Positions 51,831 to 61,224 of a stretch of 64,000 bases of DNA are shown piece by piece; position 1 is the first letter of the stretch, and the number at the start of each line of letters is the position of its first letter. The stretch spans positions 38,425 to 102,424 of the forward strand of contig JAFQNL010000024.1 of the NCBI GenBank assembly GCA_017395935.1. Reading direction: 5' to 3'. Below the pieces are notes generated by a model that made no database searches, was not told where the DNA came from, and worked only from the letters and a program-made list of their open reading frames with translations. Made by a program: the position numbers and the translations under genes. Source of the stretch: Oscillospiraceae bacterium (GTDB lineage: Bacteria > Bacillota > Clostridia > Oscillospirales > Oscillospiraceae).

Positions 51831-52421
51831 ATGAGAAAAGATCCGTCCCCCATTCGGTTTCTGTCCTTATCCATTTCATCCGGCACCCTGCCCTGGGTGA
51901 TTATGCCATTGGCCTTCCTGGCGGGAGGCCTGTCCGGTCATCTTCTGGCCGGAGTGGACACCCAGGGATTTGCCGGAGTATTGGAGAATTATCGGGATGC
52001 CGTTCTGACACAGCCCACGGAGCCTGATCCGCTAGGAGTGCTGCTCTGGATGACCCGATCCCTTTTGCTGGGGCTGATCCTGAGCTGTAGCACTTTGGGG
52101 GCTGCCGGGCTGCCGCTTTTGGTAGGCGTTCATGGCTTTGCTGCCGGATACGCGCTCTCTGCCCTTTATCGCTGCTGGGGTTATCAGGGCCTATGGACCG
52201 CAATGCTCTGTGTTGCTGTTCCCCGCGGGATCCTGTTGGCGCTGCTGCTGGCTATTGCAATTCCCGGCTGGCAGCGATCGGTCCTGCTGCTGACAAGAGG
52301 GCCGGCCGAGAGGCCGTCTGTTCAGGATGGCTGGAGCAGCCTCTGCTTTTGCTTTGGCGGCATGGCGCTGGCTGTGCTCTATGAAACGATGATCTGTCAT
52401 CTTGCCCCCCGTCTCTTCTGA
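51831..52421 (+). CDS. SpoIIM-like membrane protein
   Basis: A 196-residue protein with five or six membrane helices (about 16-36, 63-85, 92-108, 126-147, 170-188). The segment VHGFAAGYALSALYRCWGYQGL followed by AVPRGILLALLL resembles SpoIIM, the scaffold of the engulfment DMP complex. Position supports it: in Bacillus spoIIM lies just upstream of xerD (ripX). Identity is low, so confirmation is needed. Start ATG 51831, 7 bases after GAGGTG. Confidence 0.62.
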   Translation: MRKDPSPIRFLSLSISSGTLPWVIMPLAFLAGGLSGHLLAGVDTQGFAGVLENYRDAVLTQPTEPDPLGVLLWMTRSLLLGLILSCSTLGAAGLPLLVGVHGFAAGYALSALYRCWGYQGLWTAMLCVAVPRGILLALLLAIAIPGWQRSVLLLTRGPAERPSVQDGWSSLCFCFGGMALAVLYETMICHLAPRLF

Positions 52422-52467
52422 GATTGGCGGTTTATTTCACTGAAAGAGAACGAGAAGGCTATTTATC

Positions 52468-53346
52468 ATGCGAGTTGTAGAAGAGTTTAAGAACTACCTG
52501 ACAACTGAAAAACGATCCTCGGCAAATACCATCAGCTCCTATATGCGTGATGTGAACCAGTTTGTTGACTATCTGGATCATCACGATATGGAAGTTGTCG
52601 ATGTGGATCAGGCTGCCATTCAGGCCTATATTCAGTGGCTGACCGGACAGGGTAAGTCTGCGGCTACTGTGACTCGGGCGCTGGCCTCTCTCAAGTGTCT
52701 GTTCCAGTGGCTGGTAGATCAGGAGCGCTGCGAGTTCAATCCTGTTCTGGGTGTGAAAGCTGCCAAGGTGGAACGGAAGCTCCCTCAGGTGCTGACCAGC
52801 AAAGAAGTGGAACTGCTGCTGGAGCAGCCTGAGTGCGTGGATGCCAAGGGATACCGGGACCATGCTATGCTGGAGCTGCTCTATGCAACTGGTATCCGGG
52901 TCAGTGAGCTGATCGGCCTGAATGTGACGGACGTCTTCCTTTCTGCCGGTTTTATCCGCTGCGAGAGCAAGGAGCGCAACCGTATCATTCCTATGTATCC
53001 TACTGCTATGAAAGCGCTGACCGACTACCTTCGGGATGTCCGCCCCAATCTGGCGGCAAAGGATGAGACGGCGCTCTTCGTCAATATGAGCGGTACGCGG
53101 ATGAGCCGTCAGGGCTTCTGGAAGCTGATTAAATACTACGGCGATAAGGCTGGTATTCAGGCTGAGATTACGCCCCATACCCTACGCCACTCCTTCGCGG
53201 CTCACTTGCTGGAAAATGGTGCCGATATCCACGCCATTCAGGAGATGTTGGGTCATGCTGATATCTCTTCTACTCAGGTCTATGCCCGTCTGGTCAATCA
53301 GCGTCTTCGTGACGTCTACGCAAAAGCTCATCCACGGGCAAAATAA
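52468..53346 (+). CDS. xerD: Tyrosine recombinase (XerD-like)
   Basis: A 292-residue site-specific recombinase. N-terminal SAM-like core-binding domain (TISSYMRDVNQFVDYL), catalytic TGIRVSELIGL (Arg), HTLRHSFAAHLLENGADIHAIQEMLGH (His-x2-Arg, His) and TQVYARL with the Tyr nucleophile. The length and the position after spoIIM fit XerD, which resolves chromosome dimers at dif. No dif site seen. Confidence 0.9.
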   Translation: MRVVEEFKNYLTTEKRSSANTISSYMRDVNQFVDYLDHHDMEVVDVDQAAIQAYIQWLTGQGKSAATVTRALASLKCLFQWLVDQERCEFNPVLGVKAAKVERKLPQVLTSKEVELLLEQPECVDAKGYRDHAMLELLYATGIRVSELIGLNVTDVFLSAGFIRCESKERNRIIPMYPTAMKALTDYLRDVRPNLAAKDETALFVNMSGTRMSRQGFWKLIKYYGDKAGIQAEITPHTLRHSFAAHLLENGADIHAIQEMLGHADISSTQVYARLVNQRLRDVYAKAHPRAK

Positions 53347-53366
53347 CAGCTACATCAATATCCAAC

Positions 53367-53402
53367 AAATGCCCTGAAGCCTTCGCTTCAGGGCATTTTA
53401 GC
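53367..53402 (+). terminator. Terminator of xerD
   Basis: Long stem AAATGCCCTGAAGC / GCTTCAGGGCATTT with CTTC loop and a TTTTAGC end. Confidence 0.9.
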
Positions 53403-53408
53403 TGGAAT

Positions 53409-53449
53409 GGAAAACCCCCTCCGAAGCGTTGGCTTCGGAGGGGGTTGTT
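53409..53449 (-). terminator. Terminator of the large secreted protein gene
   Basis: Stem AACCCCCTCCGAAGC / GCTTCGGAGGGGGTT; on the minus strand it ends in TTTTCC. Adjacent to the xerD terminator, tail to tail. Confidence 0.85.
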
Positions 53450-53466
53450 ATAGGGGAGAGGGGAAA

Positions 53467-56400
53467 TCAGGCTTCCTTCAGATATCTGGAAGACATATAG
53501 TAGTAGCTTCCGTTGATATAGACCCGATACCATGCGGTGCCGTCCACGTCGTAACTCTCGCCGGAGACTACCTTGACTGTTGTACCGGAGGAGAGAATGC
53601 CGACGGCGGTGTAGCTGCTGCCGGGACCGGTGCGATAGTAGAGATCTCCGGTGGTCACATAGTCTACCAGAGTGACCGAGCTGCTGCCCGATCCGGAGCC
53701 GATCTTTGCGGAGATACCGGTGCTGTTATAGGAAGACTGGGTTTTTCCGGAGAGTGCCCGGACGGTGTAGTAATAGGTGACGCCAGACTGAGCGGTGGTA
53801 TCCGTGTAGGAAACGGTGCTGCCGGAGGAGATGGTAGCCAGCTTGCTCCAGGAGCCACCGGATACCTTCCGCCAGAATGTATATCCATCGGCACCGGTGA
53901 CCTTGCTCCAGGTGATCTTGATGCCGTCAGAGGAGGCGACGGCACTGGAGAGGGCAGGGGTGCTCAGCCGGATCAGAGGGATGCCTGTAGTATTGTAGCG
54001 GCTGAGAACGGAGTTATAGGAGGCACGCACGGTGTAATAGTAGGTAGTTCCGGATGCGAGCCCCTTGTCCACGTAGGAGACCGTGCTGTTGGAGGAGATA
54101 ATGGCTACTCTGCTCCAGGAAGAACTGCCGGCAGTTCTTCGATAGAGTACATACCCCTTGGCGGTGGAGACCTTGTTCCAGCTCACCTTCAGACCATCAT
54201 TGGTATTGCTGACAGATTTCAGCGTGGGAGTTTCCAGCAGATAATTCTTTGCCACATAGTAGGTATTGCCGTCCTTGATGATCTTGACCCAAGTCAGACC
54301 ATCGGCAGATTTAGACCAGCCGTTGACCACATGGACTACCGTCTTGGCAGACAGAAGGCCCATGGAACTGGCGCTGGTGGTGGGGCCGGTACGATAATGG
54401 ATGGATTGACGGACGACATATTCGCTGGTCTCCTGAGTACTGCCGGTATTGCCGGATTCGCCGGAACTGCCGGAATTGCCAGAACTGCCGGAGCCGCTGA
54501 TGCCGACCGCGATACCCTTGCCGTCGTAATAGGACTGAGTATCACTGCCTTGGGCACGGACCGTGTAATAGTAGGTGGTGCCGGAAGCCGCTGTATTGTC
54601 CAGATAAGAGGTCGTACTGCCGGAAGTCAGGGTGGCAATCTTGCTCCAGGAACCGCCGGAGAGCTTACGCCAAACCGTATAGCCCTCTGCTCCCGCTACC
54701 TTCTCCCAGTTAACAGTTACGCCGGAGGAGGAAGAAACAGCGCTGGAGAGGGAGGGGGTGGTCAGGCGCAGGGCGGGAGAGCCGGCCTTATGGTAAGAAG
54801 ACTGGGCGGAGGCAGAAGTGGAGCGGACAGTATAGTAATAGGTGTTGCCGGAAACGGTGGCAGTGGTGTCCAGATAAGAGACAGTGCTGCCGGAAGAGAT
54901 GGTAGCCAGCTTTTTCCAGCTGCCGGAAGAAGAATCCTTCCGCCAGAAGGTATAGCCGGTAGCTCCGGTGATCTTTTCCCAAGTGACCTGAATTCCCTCG
55001 GTCTTGTTGGTGTACGACTTGATGGAGGGAGTTGCCATATAGTTGACAGAGACGCCGGGAGAGCGATACCCGGAGAGCAGCCCGTCGGCGATCGCCCGGA
55101 CGGTATACTGGTAATTGGTGCCGGAGGTGACGTTGGTATCGGTATAGGAGCTGGCGTTGCCGGAATCAAGGGTGGCAATCTTAGTCCAGGAACCGGAATT
55201 CACCTTACGCCAGACGGTGTAGCCCTCTGCTCCATCAACAGCGGTCCAGCTGAAAAGAACGCCGTTTACTGCGTTGGCAGCAGACTTGAGGGCAGGGGTG
55301 GCCAGATACATGGTAGAGACGCCCTTCTCGTTGTAACCGCCTACAGCCGATCCATAAGAGGCGCTGACAGTGTAATAATAGGTCGTGCCCGAAGTGGTGG
55401 CCGTCTTATCGGTATAACTCAGAGTGCTGCCGGAAGAAATGGTGGTCAGCTTGCTCCAGTCGTCAGAGGCCGAGGTCTTTCGATAGACGACATATCCGGT
55501 GGCGCCGGTTACGCTGCTCCAGGTGATCTTAATACCGCCAGAAGCGTTGGAGGCGCTTCCAAGTACGGGAGTGCCCAGAAGATAACCTTCATTCATGTAG
55601 TAGATGGAACTGCCGCTGACTACCTTGCGCCAGGTATACCCGTCAGCAGACTGAGACCAGTCGTCAACGACCATCAGAGTGGTACCGGCAGAGAAGGTGC
55701 CGCCGGAGGCGTAGCTCAAACCGGGACCCACGCGGTAAGTGAAGTCCAGACGGGCCGCGCTCTGCGTGACGGCGGTCTTGGTGCTGGTGGAGGCTGTTGC
55801 CGAGATGCCGGTGCTGTTATAGTGAGAGAGCAGATTGGTGAAAGCGGCCCGAACTGTGTAAGTGTAGCTGGTGCCGCTGGTCAGATTCAGCGTGTCGGTA
55901 TAGCTGGTACTGCCATCCATGGGGGTGCTGTCCAGTCGCTTCCAGCCGGAAGAACCGCTCTTGCGCCAGATTGTGTAGTATGCAGCGCCGTCAACCTCTT
56001 CCCAGGAAATGGTAATACCTCTGGAAGAGGCGGTAGCACTCTTGAGTACGGGAGGAGCCAGATAGAGGGTAGAGATACCGATAGTGTCATAGCTGGAGGA
56101 GAAGTCGCCGGAGAGGGCGCGGACGGTGTAGACATAGGCTACGCCGGACTCTACGTTGGTATCAATATAGGAGGTCGTGCTGCCGGAATCGACAGTATCA
56201 ATTCTGGTCCAGCCGGTGGCAGAGCCGGCTTTGCGCCAGATGGAGTAGCCATCGGCGTTGGAGATCTCGCTCCAGGTCAGTTTAAGACCGCCGGAGACGA
56301 TGCTCAGAGATTCCAAAGAGGGGGCAGCCAGACCGGAATTGCTGCCGGAGGAGCCGGAAGAGGAGACCTTCACGCCAACGGCGTCAAAGCTGCCGCCGGT

Positions 56401-58353
56401 GCTGATGGCATAGATTTTGCAGCTGCCAGATCCCTTGGCGATGATCACGCCAGAGTCGGAGACGGTGGCAACATCGGGATCGCTGGTCTCGTAGTAGATG
56501 GTACCGGTCTTGCCGCTGGTGGTGCGGACAGAGGACAGAGACTGAGTAGCGCCGGGCTTCAGATGATAGTTGGTGTTGAGGTCCACAGTCTGTTCCGTCA
56601 TATAGCCGGTATAGCTGGTTCCGGACACAGTGACCCGGACCTGATAGTAGTAGGGATAGACCAGACGGGAGGTATAGTTGCTGCTCTTGGTTACAGAGCC
56701 GCCCAGAACGGTGACGGTAGTGCCGCTGGGTACTTTAACAATGGAGGTGGTGGAGTTGTTGGGGGTAGAATAGAGGTAGTCAGTCTTAACGGTCTTGCCA
56801 GTAGTGGAGGGAGTCAGCTTGACGGTGGAGGTCTGATCAGGCATACCATCGTAGACAGGGATATAGAACAGGAAACCGCTGTCCACGGCACCGGCGCTGT
56901 TGTAGCCGTTATAGGTAGAGATAGCCTCGCTGGCAACGGCATAGGTGGCCGACATATACTGGTGGCTGAAAGTGGAGTAATAGGCATCGGGAGCTACATT
57001 AAAGCGCATATAGTAGCCAGTGTTCTGTCCCTTGCCGATATAGGAGCTGGCCAGAAAATCTGCGCCGCCCTTGATGGCCAGAATGGGGTTACTCCAGCCC
57101 TTGCTCTTGGCGTAGGCCAGACCCTTAGCAACGGCGCCGCCGTTGGCAGAGGCGTAGGCACCGATATTGTAAAAGTTATAATAGCCGGTATAGCCGGAAT
57201 AAGTACCGCTGATGGAACCATTGGTGGTGACGGCGCCGGTCTCCTGAGCGATCTTGCTGGCCAGATAGTAGGGGCTTACCTCAGAGGCAACGCCGGCATT
57301 GTAGATAATGGTGGAGTAGTCCGAGCCAAAAGCGCTGTTCAGACTGGCCAGAGAGACGGTATTACCGGAGGTGTTGACATAGGTGGTCTTGTGGTAGAGA
57401 CCGTTAGCGGTGCTGTTGGCATTCTTCAGGATCTTCTGAACACCGGAGAGCTGCTGAACGGTGCTGTAAGACTGGTCCTCAAACTGGAAGATATACTTGT
57501 CAGTCAGGAAATTGCGGGGGTCCATGTAATAGCCCAGTGCCGCCCGGCTGCAGCTGACGTGGGCGCTGTCAATGGGCTTATAGCCGCCGGTGCTGGAATA
57601 AGAACTGGAGTTATAGTAGCTGCCCCGGTTGTTAAGCAGCAGATGATGGAATGTATAGTCAATGGTGCTGGCAGCGCCCAGCTCACCGTTGATGGCTTCG
57701 TCCCAGGTCAGGCCAGTGTCCACTGCCACAAAGATCCAGTTGGGATGATCCTCGTGAAGTGCTTCCAGATAGGGTTTGTAGCTGTCAGGGAAGTTGGCCA
57801 GCTCCAGCTCATAGCTGTAAGATTCGTCGGCGCATCGGGCCAGCGCGTACATGAGCTCCTGATCCAGCAGGATCATCTGCTCCTGCTCAGCCTGCTGCTC
57901 AGGCGTCAGCTCTTCGATAAGCTCCTCATCGGCAAGCTCCTCGTCAGTGAGCTCCTCGTCAGTGAGCTCCTCGTCGGTGAGCGTATCTTCCGTCAGTTCG
58001 CCCTCGGCGCTTTCGTCCTCGGTAATCTCTTCCTCAGAAGAAATCTCTTCGTCGGTCAGATCATCTTCGACAGGAACTTCTTCTTCGGAAGAACTCTCAT
58101 CTTCGGCGGGGGGCTCGGGAAGTACGTCTTCCTCCGGAAGCTGCTGCTGAGTATCTTCTTCAGAAAGTTCGGTGTCAGTTTCTCCGTCGGTCCCGTCCTC
58201 TTCCGGCAGAACGTCATCGGTAAGTGCCGATTCCTGACTGACGGACTCTTCGGGCAGCTCTGCCGCCATGGCAAAGCTGCTGCCAAACATGGATACCAGC
58301 ATGGCTGCCAGCAGAAGCAGAGAAACGGAGCGTTTGAGCATATGAGTTCTCAT
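53467..58353 (-). CDS. Very large secreted wall protein: glucosaminidase-like, SH3 and FN3 repeats
   Basis: A 1628-residue exported protein. Signal peptide about 1-30. Acidic, Glu/Asp-rich region 32-158 with tandem LTDEE. Glucosaminidase-like domain about 180-490 (DHPNWIFVAV, DPRNFLTDKYIFQFEDQSY, AGVASEVSPYYLASKIAQETG). An SH3-like and a Big_2-like segment follow (about 515-690). Eight FN3-like repeats of about 90 residues (WRK, then YTVRA) run from about 700, interrupted by three SH3b-like domains (RTGPG-type), the last at the C terminus. Probably a peptidoglycan hydrolase or wall-attached adhesin-like enzyme; no sortase or SLH anchor seen. No TTA, CTA or TCA codon occurs, so the opposite strand is open across the whole gene. 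Confidence 0.9.
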   Translation of the reverse strand: MRTHMLKRSVSLLLLAAMLVSMFGSSFAMAAELPEESVSQESALTDDVLPEEDGTDGETDTELSEEDTQQQLPEEDVLPEPPAEDESSSEEEVPVEDDLTDEEISSEEEITEDESAEGELTEDTLTDEELTDEELTDEELADEELIEELTPEQQAEQEQMILLDQELMYALARCADESYSYELELANFPDSYKPYLEALHEDHPNWIFVAVDTGLTWDEAINGELGAASTIDYTFHHLLLNNRGSYYNSSSYSSTGGYKPIDSAHVSCSRAALGYYMDPRNFLTDKYIFQFEDQSYSTVQQLSGVQKILKNANSTANGLYHKTTYVNTSGNTVSLASLNSAFGSDYSTIIYNAGVASEVSPYYLASKIAQETGAVTTNGSISGTYSGYTGYYNFYNIGAYASANGGAVAKGLAYAKSKGWSNPILAIKGGADFLASSYIGKGQNTGYYMRFNVAPDAYYSTFSHQYMSATYAVASEAISTYNGYNSAGAVDSGFLFYIPVYDGMPDQTSTVKLTPSTTGKTVKTDYLYSTPNNSTTSIVKVPSGTTVTVLGGSVTKSSNYTSRLVYPYYYQVRVTVSGTSYTGYMTEQTVDLNTNYHLKPGATQSLSSVRTTSGKTGTIYYETSDPDVATVSDSGVIIAKGSGSCKIYAISTGGSFDAVGVKVSSSGSSGSNSGLAAPSLESLSIVSGGLKLTWSEISNADGYSIWRKAGSATGWTRIDTVDSGSTTSYIDTNVESGVAYVYTVRALSGDFSSSYDTIGISTLYLAPPVLKSATASSRGITISWEEVDGAAYYTIWRKSGSSGWKRLDSTPMDGSTSYTDTLNLTSGTSYTYTVRAAFTNLLSHYNSTGISATASTSTKTAVTQSAARLDFTYRVGPGLSYASGGTFSAGTTLMVVDDWSQSADGYTWRKVVSGSSIYYMNEGYLLGTPVLGSASNASGGIKITWSSVTGATGYVVYRKTSASDDWSKLTTISSGSTLSYTDKTATTSGTTYYYTVSASYGSAVGGYNEKGVSTMYLATPALKSAANAVNGVLFSWTAVDGAEGYTVWRKVNSGSWTKIATLDSGNASSYTDTNVTSGTNYQYTVRAIADGLLSGYRSPGVSVNYMATPSIKSYTNKTEGIQVTWEKITGATGYTFWRKDSSSGSWKKLATISSGSTVSYLDTTATVSGNTYYYTVRSTSASAQSSYHKAGSPALRLTTPSLSSAVSSSSGVTVNWEKVAGAEGYTVWRKLSGGSWSKIATLTSGSTTSYLDNTAASGTTYYYTVRAQGSDTQSYYDGKGIAVGISGSGSSGNSGSSGESGNTGSTQETSEYVVRQSIHYRTGPTTSASSMGLLSAKTVVHVVNGWSKSADGLTWVKIIKDGNTYYVAKNYLLETPTLKSVSNTNDGLKVSWNKVSTAKGYVLYRRTAGSSSWSRVAIISSNSTVSYVDKGLASGTTYYYTVRASYNSVLSRYNTTGIPLIRLSTPALSSAVASSDGIKITWSKVTGADGYTFWRKVSGGSWSKLATISSGSTVSYTDTTAQSGVTYYYTVRALSGKTQSSYNSTGISAKIGSGSGSSSVTLVDYVTTGDLYYRTGPGSSYTAVGILSSGTTVKVVSGESYDVDGTAWYRVYINGSYYYMSSRYLKEA

Positions 58354-58396
58354 GGCAAAGGTTCCCTTTCCTAGGTAAAATAATGATCAGATACAA

Positions 58397-58411
58397 GTAA
58401 CAAATAGTTAC
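58397..58411. promoter_or_regulatory. 15-bp palindrome GTAAC-AAATA-GTTAC
   Basis: Perfect inverted repeat in the 5' leader of the 1628-residue gene, just after its predicted start site. Such a site could block transcription. A half-site GGTAACAAAT lies near 58543. Confidence 0.58.
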
Positions 58412-58429
58412 CATAATACACTTATTGTC

Positions 58430-58458
58430 ATTATATGATATCCAGCGAAGAAAATCAA
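58430..58458 (-). promoter_or_regulatory. Promoter of the large secreted protein gene
   Basis: Minus-strand TTGATT, 17 bases, TATAAT. Leader about 70 bases. Confidence 0.82.
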
Positions 58459-58601
58459 TAGTTTGCCGCAAGTAAATGGGTTAAATTTTGATATTTGGAA
58501 GACAAAATACTCCGTCTGGTCAAAAAGACGGTTGACGAAAATGGTAACAAATGGGAAATCGAGCACAGATCCTGACGCAAAGTTCCGTGCTGGGAGAAGT
58601 G

Positions 58602-58631
58602 AAAAATGCCGCAAAGGAGATCCTTTGCGGC
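58602..58631 (-). terminator. Terminator of fbp
   Basis: Minus-strand GCCGCAAAGG / CCTTTGCGGC with ATCT loop and ATTTTTC. Confidence 0.88.
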
Positions 58632-58647
58632 ATAGAAGAGGAAGCAG

Positions 58648-60633
58648 TTACTGATTTTCAGCCACAGCGCCCGAGCGGTAGGCATCCAGCAGACGCTTGA
58701 GTTCTTCCACACGGATAAGCAGATCCTGCCCCTCATCGGTCTCAGAGACCTTCATGCGTTGGGTCATTTGCTCGATGATGGTGGACTCGTTGGCGATATC
58801 ATGGTTGTTGAGGATGGCATCCCGACGGCTGGCAAAGGGCTGATGAGAGATAATGCGCATAGCCCGTGAGGTGAAGATGAGTGTATAGCCGGCAATGCCG
58901 CTGGTAGACTGATAAGCCCGGCAGAAGCCGCCGTCGATGACGATGAGCCGACCGCCGCCTTTGATAGGGCTTTCGCCCTTTCCGGCCTTTACCGGCACAT
59001 GACCATTGATGATCCGGCTGTGAGGAGAGCTTAAGCCGAACTCTTTCAGCAGCATTTCGCAGGCGGCCGGGTCGTTATAGTAAGTGTAGTAAGCGTTCTT
59101 GGGCTCAGACCAGCTGGACTCATCCTTGATGAGTCGACGTTCAAATGTGGTCATCCGGTCTCTGCCAAAAATGGGACTGTTCCGGCCGGCCCAAAGCCAC
59201 CAGAGAAAGTCCAGTCCGAACTGCCGCTCGGGCGTACCTCGCTTGTCGTAGTAAGCTTTTCTGGCGGTTTTCTCCGCGTAATCCAGAAACTCACGACCCG
59301 ATCGCTCTTTGCCGCCAATACTGAAGGAGAGCAGCTGACCATCAGCGGTCATTGGGATGCAGCCATGAAAGAGCAGGTTGCCGTTGTGAACCTTATACAG
59401 GCCGCCCTTGGAGTAGAGGAAACGGACGTGCTTTTGCAGCTTTTCCGAGTGCCGGAAGGAATTGGTAAGCTGGTCGATGACCTGAGCTTCCTCGGCGGTC
59501 AGGCGATAGGGATCGGCAGGATCCACGGTAGGGAAGTCGCAATCTTCCAGAGGATAGATTTTGCCGCCGATATCTACTGTCTTGTTCTCGTAGTCAATCC
59601 GATCCAGCAGCAGCCGGTCTGCCATCTTGAATTCCGGCCGGCGCGTCAGCTTCTGTCCTTCCAGCTTGAAGAGGATGATAGTAATTGCCTTATACATCCG
59701 GGCAGAGAGCAGTTTATCCTTTTCCGTAAACCGGCTGGCGTCTTCGCCGGTCAGCTTGACGCTGAAGCGATGGATATCCGAGTCCTTGTATACCTCGTTG
59801 GCAAAAATAGACAGAGGCCGGAGAGAAATACCGTAGCCTGTTTCAATAACATCCAGATTATTGTAATGAATCGAGTTGGACAGCACGGTGGCAACTAACG
59901 TCCTTGAGCCGGAGGCAGCGCCCATCCAGAGGATATCGTGGTTGCCCCATTGGATATCTACGCTGTGACAGGAGAGAAGGGAGTCCATCACGATATCTGC
60001 CCGGGGACCACGGTCGAAGATATCGCCCACAATGTGAAGATGATCCACGGTCATCTTCTTAATGACGGTGCAGATGGCCTCAATTACCTCGCCGGCCTGA
60101 CCGATCTCAATAATGGAGCTGATAATCTTCTCATAGTGCTCCTGTCGGCCGACATCCTCACTGCGAATGTGGAGCAGTTCGTCAATGATCTCCTCGTAGC
60201 CTTCAGGCATACAGGAGCGGATCTTGGTCCGGGTGTGCTTGACTGATACCCAGCGGCAGACTTCGACCAGACGATGGAGAGTGAGCCGATACCATTCATC
60301 CATCTCACTGACCTCATCGGCTACCAGAGCCAGCTTCTCTGCCGGATAGTAGATCAGCGTTGCCAGATTGTCCTTTTCTTGTCGGGTGAGCGTGCTGCCG
60401 TAGAGCTCGTCCAGCTTGGTCTTGACCTCACCTGAGCAGCAGTTAAGGATGTGCAGAAAAGCCTCGTGCTCACCGTGGATATCGGACATAAAGTGCTCGG
60501 TACCCTTGGGGAGGTTCAGAATCGTTTGGAGATTAATGATCTCAGTACCAGCTGCCTGTACGGTAGGATACTGCTTAGCCAAAAGGCTCAGATAGCGCAG
60601 CTCTTCCGGCTGAAAGGCGTGTTTCATTCTCAT
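58648..60633 (-). CDS. fbp: Fructose-1,6-bisphosphatase, class III
   Basis: A 661-residue enzyme of the Firmicutes Fbp (class III) family, a metallophosphatase making fructose-6-phosphate in gluconeogenesis. Motifs: SDIHGEHEAF, GDIFDRGPRADIVMD, WGNHDILWMGAASGS and INGHVPVKAGKGESPIKGGG. Start ATG 60633, 9 bases after GAGGAG; the frame is open to 60957 upstream without an RBS. The upstream gene encodes a small membrane protein. Confidence 0.95.
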   Translation of the reverse strand: MRMKHAFQPEELRYLSLLAKQYPTVQAAGTEIINLQTILNLPKGTEHFMSDIHGEHEAFLHILNCCSGEVKTKLDELYGSTLTRQEKDNLATLIYYPAEKLALVADEVSEMDEWYRLTLHRLVEVCRWVSVKHTRTKIRSCMPEGYEEIIDELLHIRSEDVGRQEHYEKIISSIIEIGQAGEVIEAICTVIKKMTVDHLHIVGDIFDRGPRADIVMDSLLSCHSVDIQWGNHDILWMGAASGSRTLVATVLSNSIHYNNLDVIETGYGISLRPLSIFANEVYKDSDIHRFSVKLTGEDASRFTEKDKLLSARMYKAITIILFKLEGQKLTRRPEFKMADRLLLDRIDYENKTVDIGGKIYPLEDCDFPTVDPADPYRLTAEEAQVIDQLTNSFRHSEKLQKHVRFLYSKGGLYKVHNGNLLFHGCIPMTADGQLLSFSIGGKERSGREFLDYAEKTARKAYYDKRGTPERQFGLDFLWWLWAGRNSPIFGRDRMTTFERRLIKDESSWSEPKNAYYTYYNDPAACEMLLKEFGLSSPHSRIINGHVPVKAGKGESPIKGGGRLIVIDGGFCRAYQSTSGIAGYTLIFTSRAMRIISHQPFASRRDAILNNHDIANESTIIEQMTQRMKVSETDEGQDLLIRVEELKRLLDAYRSGAVAENQ

Positions 60634-60713
60634 AAGTGAAGTCTCCTCTTCTTTAGGTGCCAGGGTCCGTGTGACCGGAGAAAAAGGCGGAACATTCTGC
60701 TTGAATTGTAACA

Positions 60714-60746
60714 TAAAACCGCTCCAAGGAAAAGCCTTGGAGCGGT
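60714..60746 (-). terminator. Terminator of the 82-residue membrane protein gene
   Basis: Minus-strand ACCGCTCCAAGG / CCTTGGAGCGGT with CTTTT loop, then TTTTATG. Confidence 0.88.
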
Positions 60747-60791
60747 GGAAAATAGGGCCAGACACACATTTAGACTGAAATGGGCAAGCGA

Positions 60792-61040
60792 TTAGTACAG
60801 ATAGGAACGGGTAAAGATACCGATCAGGATCAGCACTCCGCCGGCCAGCCGGATGGCCAGAATCTGCTTCTCTGTGGGCGTGGCACCGCCGATCATGACC
60901 GGGTGGACGACCCATATCAGACCGCACAGAACATAGCCGATAGAGGTGAAGATCCACTGCTGAAACAGTGTATTGAGCAGGTTAAAGAGCAGCATGATCA
61001 CCATTGTCAGTATCAGCTGGTGCTTGTAGTTAAGCTTCAT
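60792..61040 (-). CDS. Small membrane protein, 82 residues, unknown
   Basis: An 82-residue protein with three hydrophobic segments (about 8-25, 32-50 and 60-78) and GGATPTEKQI between the second and third. Strong RBS (AGGAGG) and its own promoter and terminator make it a real gene. I do not recognise a family. Nothing in the neighbours suggests a function. Confidence 0.78.
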   Translation of the reverse strand: MKLNYKHQLILTMVIMLLFNLLNTLFQQWIFTSIGYVLCGLIWVVHPVMIGGATPTEKQILAIRLAGGVLILIGIFTRSYLY

Positions 61041-61092
61041 AGAGACACCTCCTGACAGGGTAAGGAGCGGGTGGGGGCGTTTCTGTACTAAA

Positions 61093-61121
61093 ATAATAGC
61101 ATATTACAGGAAGCAGAGCAA
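61093..61121 (-). promoter_or_regulatory. Promoter of the 82-residue protein gene
   Basis: Minus-strand TTGCTC, 17 bases, TATTAT with extended TGC. Confidence 0.68.
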
Positions 61122-61178
61122 CGTATGGTGAGAATATTAAGAAGAAATCAGACCAAAAGGTCTCGGATTCAATAGGGG

Positions 61179-61214
61179 AAAAAAGAACTCTGTGATCCTG
61201 AGCGGACCACAGAG
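61179..61214 (-). terminator. Terminator of tRNA-Pro
   Basis: Minus-strand CTCTGTG / CACAGAG stem and TTCTTTTTTCCCC. Confidence 0.82.
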
Positions 61215-61224
61215 CATACAGGGA

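Noticed and set aside
53700-56330. Regular repeats that could suggest a CRISPR array
   Set aside because: They are FN3 domain repeats of about 270 bases in a coding frame, not short palindromic repeats with unique spacers.
53407-58374. 1655-codon open reading frame on the plus strand, opposite the large secreted protein gene
   Set aside because: It is an artefact of avoiding TTA, CTA and TCA codons in the real gene. The antisense product is low-complexity Gly/Ala-rich, without an RBS or any family match that I can see.
60634-60957. N-terminal extension of fbp
   Set aside because: The frame is open but holds no RBS and covers a terminator and part of the next gene; the RBS at 60643-60648 picks 60633.
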